A stretch of DNA of 64,000 nucleotides, taken from the NCBI GenBank assembly GCA_903772945.1, contig CAICTM010000303.1:1-64000 (forward strand), written 5' to 3'. The notes below the pieces were generated by a model that searched no databases, was not told the DNA's origin, and saw only the letters and a list, made by a program, of their open reading frames with translations. The position numbers were made by a program, and so were the translations under genes. Of the stretch, positions 1 to 10,848 are shown one piece after another. Source of the DNA: Seminavis robusta. Its lineage: Eukaryota > Bacillariophyta > Bacillariophyceae > Naviculales > Naviculaceae. The number at the start of each line of letters is the position of its first letter. The stretch's first letter is position 1.

Positions 1-825
1 GTATGGAAACTGCCTGACCAGCCTCTATGGCCTCGATGGTAGAACCAGAACCAGACGAACCTGCAGACAGTGAGTTGTATGCCTCTAAGAAAGCATCAGT
101 CATTTCTTGGCCCGTCCAACCAGTGGTGGGACCACTGAACGAAATGTAATAGTCCTCCTGCACTGATGGGCTGCTTGGGGACTCCGTACTCAAAGACAAG
201 GCAACAGGATCGATTCCTTGGATCTCATCGTTGTACTTCAGAAGGAACTTGGCCTCCGACGATGTTAGGTCTTCGTCCAAGGCCTCGGGGCTGGAGGTGA
301 CCGTGAATTCCAGGTAGAAACCACCATCAGGTATGGATACTGCCTGACCAGCCTCTATGGCCTCGATGGTAGAACCAGAACCAGACGAACCTGCAGACAG
401 TGAGTTGTATGCCTCTAAGAAAGCATCAGTCATTTCTTGGCCCGTCCAACCAGTGGTGGGACCACTGAACGAAATGTAATAGTCCTCCTGCACTGATGGG
501 CTGCTTGGGGACTCCGTACTCAAAGACAACGCAACAGGATCGATTGCTTGGATCTCATCGTTGTACTGCAGAAGGAACTCGGCCTCCGACGATGTTAGGT
601 CTTCGTCCAAGGCCTCGGGGCTGGAGGTGACCTTGAATTCCAGGTAGAAACCACCATCAGGTATGGAAACTGCCTGACCAGCCTCTATGGCCTCGATGGT
701 AGAACCAGAACCAGACGAACCTGCAGACAGTGAGTTGTATGCCTCTAAGAAAGCATCAGCCATTTCTTGGCCCGTCCAACCAGTGGTGGGACCACTGAAC
801 GAAATGTAATAGTCCTCCTGCACTG
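1..825 (-). repeat. 330-bp in-frame tandem repeat (110-residue units)
   Basis: Units at 1-330 and 331-660 are complete and 661-825 is the first half of a third before the sequence switches to the linker. I count only a handful of base differences between units 1 and 2. The unit length is a multiple of three, and on the minus strand each unit is open and contains motifs such as SGPTTGWTG, DGGFYLEF and EAIEAGQA. Near identity points to recent expansion or gene conversion. The array continues past the left edge, so the copy number is unknown. Confidence 0.95.
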
Positions 826-837
826 ATGTTCTGGTGG

Positions 838-1163
838 TAGCTTTTTCCGTTGGTTCAAAGGTAGGTTCAGGGGTAGGAGTCTGTGTTTTTGTAATAATTG
901 GTGTTGGTTCAAAGGTAGGCTCTGGGGTAGGAGGATATGGTGTTGGTTCAAAGGTAGGTTGGGGGGTAGGAGTCTGTGTTTTTGTAATTGTTGTTGGTTC
1001 AAAGGTAGGCTTTGGGGTAGGAGGATTTGGTGTTGGTTCAAAGGTTGGTTGGGGGGTAGGCGATTTTGTAATTGTGGTTGGTTTAAATGTAGGCTCTGGG
1101 GTAGCAGGATTTGGCATTGGTTCCAACGTTGGTTTGGGGGTAGGAGGAGATGTTACTGGAATT
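838..1163 (-). repeat. Pro/Thr linker repeat (PTPxPTFEPT type)
   Basis: On the minus strand this stretch reads as degenerate repeats of PTPEPTFEPT and PTPQPTFEPT, with TKTQTP and PNPP spacers, in frame with the 110-residue repeats. Such Pro/Thr linkers are common in secreted and surface proteins of diatoms and are likely O-glycosylated stalks (family knowledge). The mirrored plus-strand frames also stay open, giving Val/Gly-rich shadow ORFs that are not genes. Confidence 0.85.
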
Positions 1164-2543
1164 GAAGTCCCACCTTTGGGCAACACACCCAAGGGAGATT
1201 TGCTCCCACTCTCACTGCCTGCATTTCTGTTGCTGCATGCGTTTGATAATGAATCTGTTGCAGCAAACATCAGCATACCAGCACATGACTCTGGTGAGAG
1301 CATGTCTGTTGTTGGAACCATCGATGCTGGTGGCGCTGAACTGGTTTTAGCAGACGGTGACATTGTTTCATCTGGGCTCAGAGTTGACCCAGCACTAGAC
1401 AGCGTAGTAGGGAAATGATATGGTTCAGAACCACCAACGGGAGCGGGAACCAGAACTGGCTTGTTGGACACTGCAGAATTGGCAGCGGGAGGGGTGGTGT
1501 TATCTTCTTGTGAGGGGCTGTTCATTGTGCTGCTAGAATGTATGCCGTCCTCTCCAGATGGTATCATTGGTTGACCTTCCATAGATGGGGGGTTGCCATT
1601 GATTCCATCGCCAGCTGATGGCAGCGATGGTGCCCCAAAGGATGGGTCGGGATTTTTGATCACTGCAATGTGTGGTGGTAAGTTTTGCTGATTGGTTAGC
1701 TGTGATGCTTCCTGTTGGCCACTATTGCTAGGAGCTTGGTCCCTGTTGGCTGGGGAATGTCATGGACCCATTGCTGCCGACGGGAGTGTGGGATTTCTGC
1801 CTAAATGTTTGGTGGGACCAGAGCTCATTGGGCCAGCATCAGTTGGACTAACTGTTGATGGTGTGCCCGTTGCTACCTGACTGGGCGAGACAATCACAAA
1901 CGAAGGCAAGCTGTTTGCATCACTGGGACTTGATACAGCTGATGGTGCCAAGGCAGGAGAAATGGATGTTTGGACCTGCTGCATAGAAGCACTTGCTGGT
2001 CCTTGGTTGGGAGTTGGCTCTGGGAATTTGGCTGTTGCAGCTGCAGGATATGTTGGTGCCAACTCAACATTTGGAGAGCTGGGTGCTACATCTTGCTGTA
2101 CAGGGGCCCCAGTGTTTGTTATGGTGTTGGCTGTAGGGTTTGAAGCTTTGAGTGCAGTGGCTGTGGGAGTGGCAGCAGTTGTTGCTAAAGGAGTTAGCAC
2201 CTGTGGAGATTCTGGTTGATCTTCTTCACGATCATTCATGTTATTATTCCAAACGGTATCAACATTTGGCAATAGCTCAATCAGATCACCAGGTTCTAAT
2301 TGATGGGTTTGATCTGGTAGAAGCGCCACGAACAGGATTTCAACTGGTGGCTCTTGTTGTTCTTGATCTGCTGTTTTCGAGCTGTCTTGTGTTGGATTGT
2401 CAGTCTTGAGGATGGGTTGTATTGCGTGTGTGAACTGGTCAACAAAGTCATCAACGGCACTAACAGCATCAAGTTGTGGACTCCCTTCCGTGTTGGTGCC
2501 GAAAAGTGGGTCTGTGTTGGAGCATCCAGCGCAATGAACATCG

Positions 2544-2562
2544 GCAACCCAAATGGTATTGG
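2544..2562. repeat. Target-site duplication, left copy
   Basis: The 19-bp sequence gcaacccaaatggtattgg is repeated exactly at 7559-7577. It flanks the LINE, and both copies encode the same host residues (NTIWV) in the host frame. Confidence 0.93.
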
Positions 2563-2574
2563 AAAAAAAAAAAA

Positions 2575-2631
2575 ATCTTTATAACGGATATGGCCCCAAT
2601 GGACGGATCATCACTGTGCTGCAGCCGAAGC
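2575..2631 (-). repeat. LINE 3'-end motif also found at 54187-54243
   Basis: These 57 bp next to the T/A run at the LINE's 3' end align without gaps, with 8 mismatches by my count, to a stretch of intron 1 of the gene at 54099. This is probably the conserved 3' terminus recognised by the LINE reverse transcriptase. Confidence 0.7.
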
Positions 2632-3224
2632 TTTGGGTAACCGCTCCCGGCCGAAGCGGGGATTGGTTTCACAGGAGACCACCACTGGTTCCCTCACGGC
2701 ACCACACTCCCTAGGGGAGATGTTGGCAATTTAAAGTTACATGTAAAGTAATAGGCAATATTTCGTGTGGATTTGCCGGACAATATATTCCTAACTGAAT
2801 TTGTGGTTTTGGCCGAATGGAATTCAGGGAGAGATTACTTGGCTGGGTTGGAAATGGAGGGAAGAAAAGGAGGGACGAGAAGCGGACGCAGGAGGGAATT
2901 GGAAGGATGGGAAGTGGAGGTCCTGCATCAATTACCCAGTCTCAAGCTGTGTGGGTAACTCTCTTCAGGACTGGTTCCATGTGTTGATCCATTGTCGGAT
3001 TGATGCCGTGGGCCATTGGGGTCTTGTGTTGATTGGTGTTTTGAGAAGCCATGCCTGTTCCGTTCTGAGTTTTCCGGTGTATTTGTCATATGGCAGCTGA
3101 AGTTCATGGATAACCTTTCGGTTGGCTGCCTGTGCCTTGGTTTGTGCGTCTTTGCCATGCCGATCATGATTCCTGGCCTCCCAGAGTTCGAACAACTGGT
3201 TGAGCAATTCTTGAATAATCCCTG

Positions 3225-4205
3225 TTAGCCAGGTTTGGCCATTTTTCTGATGTGTTTTGAGATTGCATTACTTAAGGTGTTGATCCTGGCGTTGCGCCCA
3301 CTGTTTGGATAGTCGGCCCTTGAGGAGCTGATCCCATCCGATGGCTGCTTGTGCGTTTGCGATATCGTCAACACTGTCATCGTATTCAATTCCTGTGGTA
3401 TCTTCTCCATCGAGTAATTTTTGGAGTGCTGAGAAGAAGAAAGTGTTTGTAGCATTGTGTGAGTGTTGTGCTTGTCTGTGTATTGCTTGAGTGCCTTCTT
3501 CCATGCCGTTCGTTCTGATTGTCGTTTGGGGCATCTCAGGACGTGTTCTCTGTTTTTTTCTGGGGCACCACAGGATGCGCATGCCATGGGATATTTGGGG
3601 TGGTATTTGTTGCCACGTTTACCGACGGGGTGCCAATTGAAAAGGTACTTGGTGAGGGAGGTGCGATGGTGATCAAAGCGATTGAGTGCCCTCCCATGGC
3701 ATTTCCAGTCGATATCTTCAAATGTGTCGCTGTACCACTCATGTTTATTCATGAGAAACTGTTTGTGGTGAGGCACCGATCCTGCCAGTTTGAGTTCGTG
3801 TTTCAGATTTTGTGTGATGGTTCCACCTTGAAGATTGAGCTGACACCCACTCGTTGGAATAATTGGGACTTGTGTGTGGTCGAAGGTTGGGTGGTCCACC
3901 AACCATTTGTTGGCTAGGCCGTCGGCGTCGACATTGAGTTGGGCTTCCAGCATTAATTCATCATATGGTTTCTCATCGTCCTGATGGCCTTTGATGTGTT
4001 TGATTTTAGGGATGGAAGTGGCCTGTTGGATTTGTTGTAGAGGTTGTCGAATTTCGGCGATAATGTCCCACTCAGTGGATAAGGTACTGTTTGGTAAGAT
4101 CCTGTTGAATTTGGTGTATTTCACTGTGACCTCTACCATTGATTTGTTATCAAAGAAGCAGCCATGCCTGTGGATTGGTATGTCTGTTGAGTGAATCGTG
4201 GTCAT
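3225..4205 (-). pseudogene. LINE RNase H-like and zinc-knuckle C-terminal region
   Basis: A 326-codon open stretch without an obvious domestic start. It carries IKHIKGHQDD (the His-bearing RNase H block) and NVDADGLAN (a late acidic block), followed by a CxxC...H...C knuckle (CASCGAPEKNREHVLRC). An Asp-rich first RNase H block is not obvious, so catalytic competence cannot be claimed. The stretch ends near the 3' UTR of the LINE. Confidence 0.65.
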
Positions 4206-4490
4206 GTGGTGGAGGAATCAAAAACCGGACAACATCCCGTATCCTTCGGCTAGGTATGAGTTCAGTTGGTAACAAAATGCCGGACCGTTGCACTGGGCCA
4301 AGCGGGTACCTTGGGGGTCACTGAGGATCCAACCAAAAGATCCCTTACCCTTGGGAGCTGACCCATCACATGCCAGAATGCAAGCTTTCTTAGCAAGAGC
4401 TGTCCAAACCTCAGTTTCGGTAACCAGAAAGTGTAAGTCCCGGAGTAGATGCTGTTCCCAGGCGTCAAAAGTAGGAATGAGTGTGTTGAT

Positions 4491-5544
4491 TTATGTGTGT
4501 GTTTCTGGCTTCTGTTGCTGTATGACATTCTCATAACCCGTCATTTGAAGTGTATAGGGTCTCACTTTGTAATCACACGGGGCCGCAGTTTCAGGTGGAG
4601 TGTTGACAATGCCAGAAGGTGTCTGGTCGAAATCGTATCGGATGCTCTGATGCATGGTCCATCCCTCGGGAGTGTGACAATACATGTGATCGGAGATTTC
4701 CGTGTCGGATCCAGGGTCGTACAAGGCAGGCCATCGTCGTCGGAGTTGCGTTGCGGGGAGTAGCCAGGTGGTAAGGTGGTGTTCGGTTTTGAGATATTTC
4801 TTCTTCCTGGACGATGTGTAACAGAAGTAACCCAGTGCCCGTCTCCATGCTTTCCAGGCTGTCTCGTTTGGTTTGGCTTGCTTTACTCGTAAGTGGTTGC
4901 AGGTGCTGAAGGTTTTGTCGAAATCTCCAGAGTACATGGCAGGGTCAATGGTGTCACCGGCCGCATTACAAATATCCGAGAGAAAAAACACATTGAGGTA
5001 CATGCGACAGTAATTGATGCGACGAATTTCGCATGGCTCAAAATAAGCTTTGCCTGTGTTCTTGCCGCTGGTGTGGGTAGCTTGTACCACTACTGACATG
5101 ATTGCTTTATCATTGGTTCTTTGTGCCTTAGGAACGTAGGGGTTCTTAAGTTCTAGATTTCCGTCAATGGATCCCAAAAACTCTTGAAGGGATTGAAGCC
5201 ACTTGGATTCGAGGTGATGAGTCAATGGAATCTGGGGGGTTCCCAGAACAGACCAACTCACACCTGCACAGAACTGCAACCATGCCACGGTGATGTGAAG
5301 GAGTTTTCCCTGAGGACTGTTTGGGAGCGCCAGCTTTTGATGAATGGCGGCATTGGCCGTACCCCTGATCGTCATACAAATGAAAGAGACCGGCACCGCC
5401 CATGTATTTTGGCCCATGCAGAATTGCTTTTGGGGTGTTTGGGTTAAAACCCATTTTGGACGTGAAGGCCCGTTCGACTTTTCTTTGGGCTTTGTCTAGT
5501 TCATCGAAGGTAAAATAGGCCATTGGAAGGGGATAAGGAGACAC
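4491..5544 (-). pseudogene. LINE post-RT region (frame-broken)
   Basis: Two open stretches, 5164-5544 and 4491-5417, lie in different frames and carry text typical of the region downstream of the RT in RNase H-bearing LINEs (a GPKYMGGAGL block and TWAVPVSFICM). No separate enzymatic motif is seen. The overlap in two frames shows decay. Confidence 0.6.
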
Positions 5545-5926
5545 TGGGCCGGTAGATGGTCAATATAGCAGGTGAGCTTCCTTCGGAGAAAGGTGGCTCG
5601 TTTTGACAATGCGGCAAAATTCCTTGCACTTTTTGGCAGTGATATCTAACTGGGTCTTTTTGTCAGCCGGACATTCGTAGCATCCCAGATACCTTGGGCT
5701 TTGGTGTTGGCCCATTGCTTGATTGTGGTGCCTTCATCGTCGGAGTCAGCATCATTTTCGTGGAGTTGGAGGTCTGGTAGATCAGGTTTGTCAACAAGAA
5801 TCGGTTTGCCGTCATTTTCAAAGATGAATTCCATGGCATGAAAGCCACACTTGGTAAGTTCTAATTTCTGATTGCAGGTGAGAAGGAGGTTGTTCCAGAG
5901 CTGACTATCAGCTTGTGCCTGTGCTA

Positions 5927-7422
5927 TCAGAGTTTCCATTGGTGGTTGTGGGTCTTGTCAAACTGGTTGGTGGAGTTCCGGGTGTCGTCTACGAAGCCGA
6001 CGATCTTGATTGTTGTTGTTAGAAGCTTGTCCGGGCTCACGTATGTTGCCCTTGTGCTTTGTTTTCGTAGATGTCGAAAGGGTACTGCAATAAACGCCAG
6101 TATGTGGGTGAGTTTCCACTCCCTTGACCTGTGCAAACCAAGGGTAAGCCTGACTTTGTTGGACGAATTCTTCTGAGACACCAAGCTGCGTTTCAAATGA
6201 TACCGAGCTTCTGCTAACGTCTTCCCTTGTACCACACACACCTTGCGGTGCATACCATATTTTCGACTTGCAACATTGGCCAGAAAACAGGGAATACGGT
6301 CATAGCAAGAACTGGCGTCATTGTCGAAGTGAGTAAGTTACATCTTGTCAATCGAGTCAATTCATATTCCAACTCGCGGATAAACACTGCATCCAGAGCT
6401 TCCTTTCCAGGCTGGGATCCGAACTGGTGTTCGTTGACGTATCCGTTGTTGCAAGCATGGTGAAGAACTGCCCGCCATTTAACACTCAAGAGCAGATTGT
6501 AATCGGCTTCCATTAAATGGATGACTCGCAGCCGATGGATTTTGGGGCAGCCGGGGTTCTTCTCGAGCATGGCATTGACGATGGTTTTCCAAGAATCGAA
6601 ACTGAAACCAAATTGGAGACAATAGTTGAGAAGAGCAAGGTGACCATTGAGGATGGAGTCCCTCTTATCCTTCAATGCATCAGCCTCAGGTGTGTTGTCT
6701 TCGTATGAATGTTTTGCTGTGTATGCTTTGAGATGCCCTAGGTGCATGTTGCTGCCTGGGGATGTGCTCGTCCTCTCATTCCAGACTTTGATTTTGCCCA
6801 GATAATCTTCCTTGCTGATTGTGGGGGAAATGAAATCCTGTCCGAAACATATTGCATTGGAGAGCTTCCAGGAATATCTTGTTAAGTTCGTCAAGATCGT
6901 CGGTGGGGAGGTACCATTAAGAATTTGATCAGCTCTCTGACATGTCCCAGTGAATTCCATGCTGAAGTCAGTTGGAGGATTCGTCAGATTGCAATTTTTT
7001 GATTGTCCAAAGTGTTGTCGGTTGCGCTCTTGTAAAAGTGCCTCAATTCTTCTGGGACATCCACTTGCCTCCAGTGTTGACACTCCTTGGGATTTTCGTT
7101 GGGGTTTTCGGGGACTAGGAGATGCTTGAGGCCACCAGACGGGATCTTGTTCCGGATGATTCGAAGCTTGTCGAATATTGTGTTGGAATCCTCTGCTCTC
7201 TGGATGTGTTTTAGAGCTTTGACTAACTTTTTGTCTCCCTTTTTCACGTGCATCCTTGATCAGCTGTTTTAGGTGTGCTTTCCGAAGAGGCTTGTTCTTC
7301 AATTCTTCTTTCATGGCTGTGGTGAAGTCTTTGGTAGCCTGCCTTTTGGGCTTTCTTGCACTCCTCGACAGATGTTGGTAGATCGTATCCCACTGAGTCA
7401 AGTTTGTTTTTGATGTTCTCAA
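5927..7422 (-). pseudogene. LINE reverse transcriptase region (frame-broken)
   Basis: The longest open segment is 6214-7422 (about 402 codons); a second frame at 5927-6253 continues it. The first has the RT fingers/palm blocks VIHLMEADYNL and QFGSQPGKEALDAV. The second has IVGFVDD, the two-Asp catalytic box, at about 5984-5995. The two overlap in different frames, so at least one frameshift has occurred inside the RT domain. N-terminal residues from the 5' junction (about 7244-7558, a third frame) continue the same element. Confidence 0.8.
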
Positions 7423-7558
7423 TTTGATCTGAAAGATCTATGTTGGTTGTCATATGGCTGTAGACTGTGTTGAGCAGATCTTTGATGGTTCTCAGCCTGA
7501 CAAGTTCTGGGGAGTACGGTGCATCCCGGTATTTAGGCAGGCGCTTCCCAGCATAGAT

Positions 7559-7577
7559 GCAACCCAAATGGTATTGG
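7559..7577. repeat. Target-site duplication, right copy
   Basis: Exact second copy of the 19-bp sequence at 2544-2562. Confidence 0.93.
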
Positions 7578-8634
7578 TAAAATTGTCCTCTTCAGATGAC
7601 TTAACCTGCATCATTTGAACACCATTCTCTGGAATGTAGGGCACATCACACGGGTCAACCAGACCGTTTGCTGTATTGGTGGAATTGGCAGTGACGTTGT
7701 TGTAAACCTGAGCAAAAATATTTTCCAATTCTTCCTTATTCTCTAGCAGCAATGCACTGGTGGAAGGAGCAACACTGGTGCTGTTGTGATCACTGTTAGA
7801 TTCTGATGAAGAAAATGCTACCAGCAGGACACCTTCCTTGAGATCCATGGATTCCGTACTGTCATTACAGCCACCAGGACGATCGGTATTATTGTCACTA
7901 CCATTGCTGATTCCTGGGACAACTCCGTTTGTAGAGACAGCCACTGCTATCGCAGCTGTTACAGCAAGCCCGATCATGGTCGGTGTTGAGAGAGCAGAGA
8001 TAGCAGCCGACATGGGCGAAGCACCCGCTCTAGCAGCAGCGGACTGTCCAGCCATGACTCCTGCTCCTGCACCAATAGCTGCAGACTGGGAAGCTGCAAT
8101 TGCCATGTCTTTAACATGAGCATCCTTCTGGGGTGGTATTGGTCCATCATCATCATGATCATCCACCCTTCTGGCTAAACGGAAAAAATTCAAGCAATAG
8201 CTCAGGAGAAGCCTGGGCCAAGTACAGATACTGTAGACAATTTCGTAGGCACCGCTGTAAACATACTCAAAAGCAATGGTCTGTATAGCACTGTTTCGGA
8301 TATCTCTTTCCATATCAACACTGTTGAAGGAGTATTGAAAGTTGCTGGGAGACTCACTCATATCACCCGCATTAGTATCCTTTGGGTCATTCCATGGGTC
8401 ATCCACAGAACTATCATCATCACTGTCTTCATCAGCTGGTGCTTTGTTGCCATCTTCCATCATTGTAATCTCCTTTGTATTGTCCCTCACATACATGGGG
8501 TCATCAGGACCAGCCAAAGAAGTCTTAGTGGATAGCAATAAATCTGATCGAAAAGGATCTGCAGGAGCATCTCTCAAGGTGGAATCGGGAGGATCACAAT
8601 CCGGACCAAGTACAGCGATCTCTTCTTCCTTCAT
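7559..8634 (-). pseudogene. 5' part of LINE-interrupted surface-protein gene
   Basis: An intact frame runs from ATG 8634 to the LINE junction and through the duplicated site. The first about 130 residues are acidic and rich in Asp, Pro and Ser. A moderately hydrophobic stretch with aromatic residues (WPRLLLSYCLNFF) follows, then an Ala/Gly-rich region leading into a clear membrane segment (TMIGLAVTAAIAVAV). After that comes a region with several N-x-S/T sites and Cys, so a type II membrane protein with an outside C-terminus is inferred. The frame would run straight into 2543 and downward without the insertion. The family is not recognised. As it stands the transcript would read into LINE sequence and stop about 22 codons past the duplicated site. 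Confidence 0.75.
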
Positions 8635-8670
8635 CGTCTCTTCTGCTTCAGCCGAGGTTTTGGTTTATGC

Positions 8671-8714
8671 TATAGTATGCCGGTAGTCAAGATATAGTAT
8701 GCCGGTAGTCAAGA
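8671..8714. repeat. 22-bp perfect tandem duplication
   Basis: The unit tatagtatgccggtagtcaa plus ga occurs twice head-to-tail just upstream of the ATG at 8634, in what would be the promoter or 5' UTR of the broken gene. Confidence 0.9.
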
Positions 8715-9266
8715 TATCGACAATAGAATGCTTCGTTTTCCTTTGCTACAATGAACACAAGGAATTTTGCGGTTGTGTGCGTTTACTATGGCACCAGATC
8801 GTGAAGGAAGACTGCCAACAAGGTGGCTGAAAAGCGTCAAAAAGTGCATCTGCAAAAGCAATTGCGCGCGATGGTCATAAATATTGTGCCAAGTTGAAGC
8901 CAGGAGAAGGCCGACCTGGCAAGAAGGTGATTCCTCAGAAAAGTCATATCTACACGCAAAAGCCATCTAATCATCGCTTATATCGACCGAAATGACAGAT
9001 TGATATTTAATGCTATCCATATGTTATGTCATAATGAGTAGTGTCCGACTCGCCAACCTTTCAATTTGCACACAGTAGGAGCAATTGACTTAAGCCTCAC
9101 TTTCATGTCGGTATTAAAGGGCTTTCCTTTGGTGTTTGAGATTCAAAGCTCTCTAAAGCTTATCTGCATCATCAGTTCGAATTACTCAGTGTAAAGTATC
9201 AATTGATTTTGGTCAAAGTGATCGTGTTCTCATGCAAGTACCGGTAAGTGTCATAGCAACAGCCCA

Positions 9267-9351
9267 GTAAGCGGTATGCATAAGTGTCACTGTCAAGCAA
9301 CAGCACTTCTTGCGGTAGCAACAGCCTGGTATTTACTTTACCGTACTATTC
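9267..9351. repeat. 85-bp direct repeat, copy 1
   Basis: Begins gtaagcggtatgcataagtg and ends gtactattc. It differs from the copy at 9466-9550 at about two positions. No coding or terminal-repeat features are seen. Confidence 0.9.
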
Positions 9352-9465
9352 TACGACATTGAGTTTCTAAATCCGACATTTACGACATTTACGACATCTA
9401 CGACATATGTAGACTTAAGCAATCCCTTGGTACAACTGTAAACGACTTTTCCGGAAGTGTTCCCG

Positions 9466-9550
9466 GTAAGCGGTATGCATAAGTGTCACTGTCAAGCAAG
9501 AGCACTTCTTGCGGTAGCAACAGCCTGGTATTTACTTTACTGTACTATTC
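9466..9550. repeat. 85-bp direct repeat, copy 2
   Basis: Near-identical second copy of 9267-9351; about 115 bp of unrelated sequence (with gacattt-type triplet repeats) lies between them. Confidence 0.9.
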
Positions 9551-9839
9551 CGTTTTGCACTCTCTAATTCTAATATTTCCTCTGTCCTCGAAAGGAACAT
9601 TCATGATTTAATGATGGGCATGGCTTACATAACAGTAGCTTCAACAAGTTCAGATACTGGGACGATGAATACCACTGAGTCACTGAGTCACTGAGTATAC
9701 TTAGACACTTTGACTACATGTATGTCATAATTATTTCACACGCCGTATGTACTGTGTGATCTCGAAGCTGTGATGTACATTTGTGGTGGTTGGGGGAATA
9801 ATACTTAGGGGAACGAAAGGAGTTGCTTTGAGCCTCCCT

Positions 9840-10286
9840 GGAGCGTTCCTCAATGGTGCATGAAACCGACCCTAAAATAGGGTCGGATTTAGGGTCGGAT
9901 TCCCTTTAGGGTCGGGTTTCGAAACCGACCCTAAAAATAGGGACGTTTTCTGAAAAATAGGGACGGTTTCTGAAAAACCGTCCCTAATTTAGGGTCGGGT
10001 TTCGTTTTAGGGTTCGGTTTGAAAAACGTCCCTAAATAGAAACGGGACTGCCTGGTAAATACATTGAAAATGCACCAATATTAGGGTCGGGTTTCGAAAC
10101 CGACCCTAAAAATAGGGACGTTTTCTGAAAAATAGGGACGGTTTCTGAAAAAACGTCCCTAATTAAGGGACGGGTTTCGATTTAGGGTCGGGTTTCGAAA
10201 CCGTCCCTATATTTAAGGACGGATTCCCCCAAGCCGACCCTAAATTAGGGTCGGATTTAAAGTCATGCACGATTGAGGAACGCTCC
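9840..10286. mobile_element. 447-bp foldback/MITE-like element
   Basis: The ends are 23-bp inverted repeats: ggagcgttcctcaatggtgc at the left and its complement at the right (10264-10286), with one mismatch. The interior is almost entirely made of modules such as tagggtcgggtttcg and cgaaaccgaccctaaa in both orientations, which would fold into long hairpins. No coding capacity and no clear target-site duplication are seen. The TAGGG cores resemble telomere repeats, but the period does not. Confidence 0.82.
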
Positions 10287-10623
10287 TGTTGAACCGGTTT
10301 CTTGATGGCGTCAGCGATGGTGGCAAGAAGGCCTAGCCTCGCCCCCCTCGCTCCTTAACGTATCTATTTAGTATTTATCTCTTTAGAAGGCACCTTTGAG
10401 TTTTGGCACCGACAATGACACGATCAATCTGACACTGACTGCTTGATACCAGAGGTATCAATGCTTTCAGCAGTGTTGGTAAGATTAAAAAGCTATCTGG
10501 TCGGAGCCTTGTGAAGTTGATTGTTGGGTTGGGTTCTTCTCGAGATGAAGCATTGTTTTACCAGTGTACTTGTACCAGTAGATTCATTTTCTTGCTAGCT
10601 GTAATGAATGCACGATGTACGAC

Positions 10624-10648
10624 AATAGAATAGAATAGAATAGAATGA
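10624..10648. repeat. (AGAAT)n microsatellite
   Basis: About five head-to-tail copies of a 5-bp unit. Confidence 0.85.
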
Positions 10649-10785
10649 ATCATTCGATCGGCTCGCCACATCATTAAGTTACTTGTTTGCGTTTATTGGA
10701 ATCTTGGCCTAACTTCCGTTTGGCTTTCCCACTCGATATTGATGCTAAATCATTTCTGTCGAGGATGGATGCCTCGCTCTCTCTC

Positions 10786-10848
10786 TCGGTGTGTGTAGGT
10801 GTGTGCAGTTGTGTGTAGGTGTGCGTAGGTGTGTGTGTGGCTGTGTGC
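10786..10848. repeat. (GTGTGTAG)n minisatellite
   Basis: Imperfect copies of gtgtgtag/gtgtgcag in the region downstream of the LRR gene stop. Confidence 0.8.

Larger units (their letters stand above)
1..2562 (-). pseudogene. 3' part of LINE-interrupted surface-protein gene (repeat-bearing), open at left edge
   Basis: Read on the minus strand, this continues the 7559-8634 gene: the reading frame matches exactly once the 2563-7558 insertion and one copy of its 19-bp duplication are set aside. From right to left it encodes a short Cys-containing stretch (WVADVHCAGC), a Ser/Pro/Ala-rich low-complexity region, a Pro/Thr linker (about 838-1163) and then 110-residue tandem repeats (1-825) running off the window. 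One in-frame TGA lies at 1760-1762; the frame is open on both sides of it. With the LINE, this makes the locus look non-functional in this haplotype. The family is not recognised; a long disordered stalk presenting repeats outside the cell is inferred from composition and from the membrane segment in the other half. Coding origin is well supported, function is not. Confidence 0.75.
2563..7558 (-). mobile_element. 5'-truncated, decayed LINE (non-LTR retrotransposon)
   Basis: This 4,996-bp insertion is bounded by a perfect 19-bp direct repeat and lies inside a host exon. On the minus strand it carries, in order, a reverse transcriptase region (with a PGCPKIHRLRVIHL block and an FVDD catalytic box), a long post-RT region, an RNase H-like region (HIKGHQDD, NVDADGLAN) and a Cys/His knuckle (CASCGAP...HVLRCP). 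The reading frame changes many times, so it is inactive. Coding sequence starts right at the 5' junction and no endonuclease domain is present, as expected of 5' truncation by target-primed reverse transcription. At the 3' end of the sense strand there is a run of T, not the usual poly(A). The family looks like RNase H-bearing protist LINEs; the exact clade needs a database comparison. Confidence 0.88.

Noticed and set aside
834-1418. Plus-strand 194-codon ORF rich in Val/Gly (GVGSKVGxGVG)
   Set aside because: It is the mirror of the minus-strand Pro/Thr linker; the minus frame joins both neighbours in frame and has typical PTPxPTFEPT text.
1743-1760. An 18-nt gt...ag stretch on the minus strand that would remove the in-frame TGA
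   Set aside because: Far too short for a spliceosomal intron; kept only as a note.
9840-10286. Interstitial telomere repeat because of TTTAGGGT words
   Set aside because: The words alternate with GTCGG and occur in both orientations with inverted ends, unlike a telomere array.
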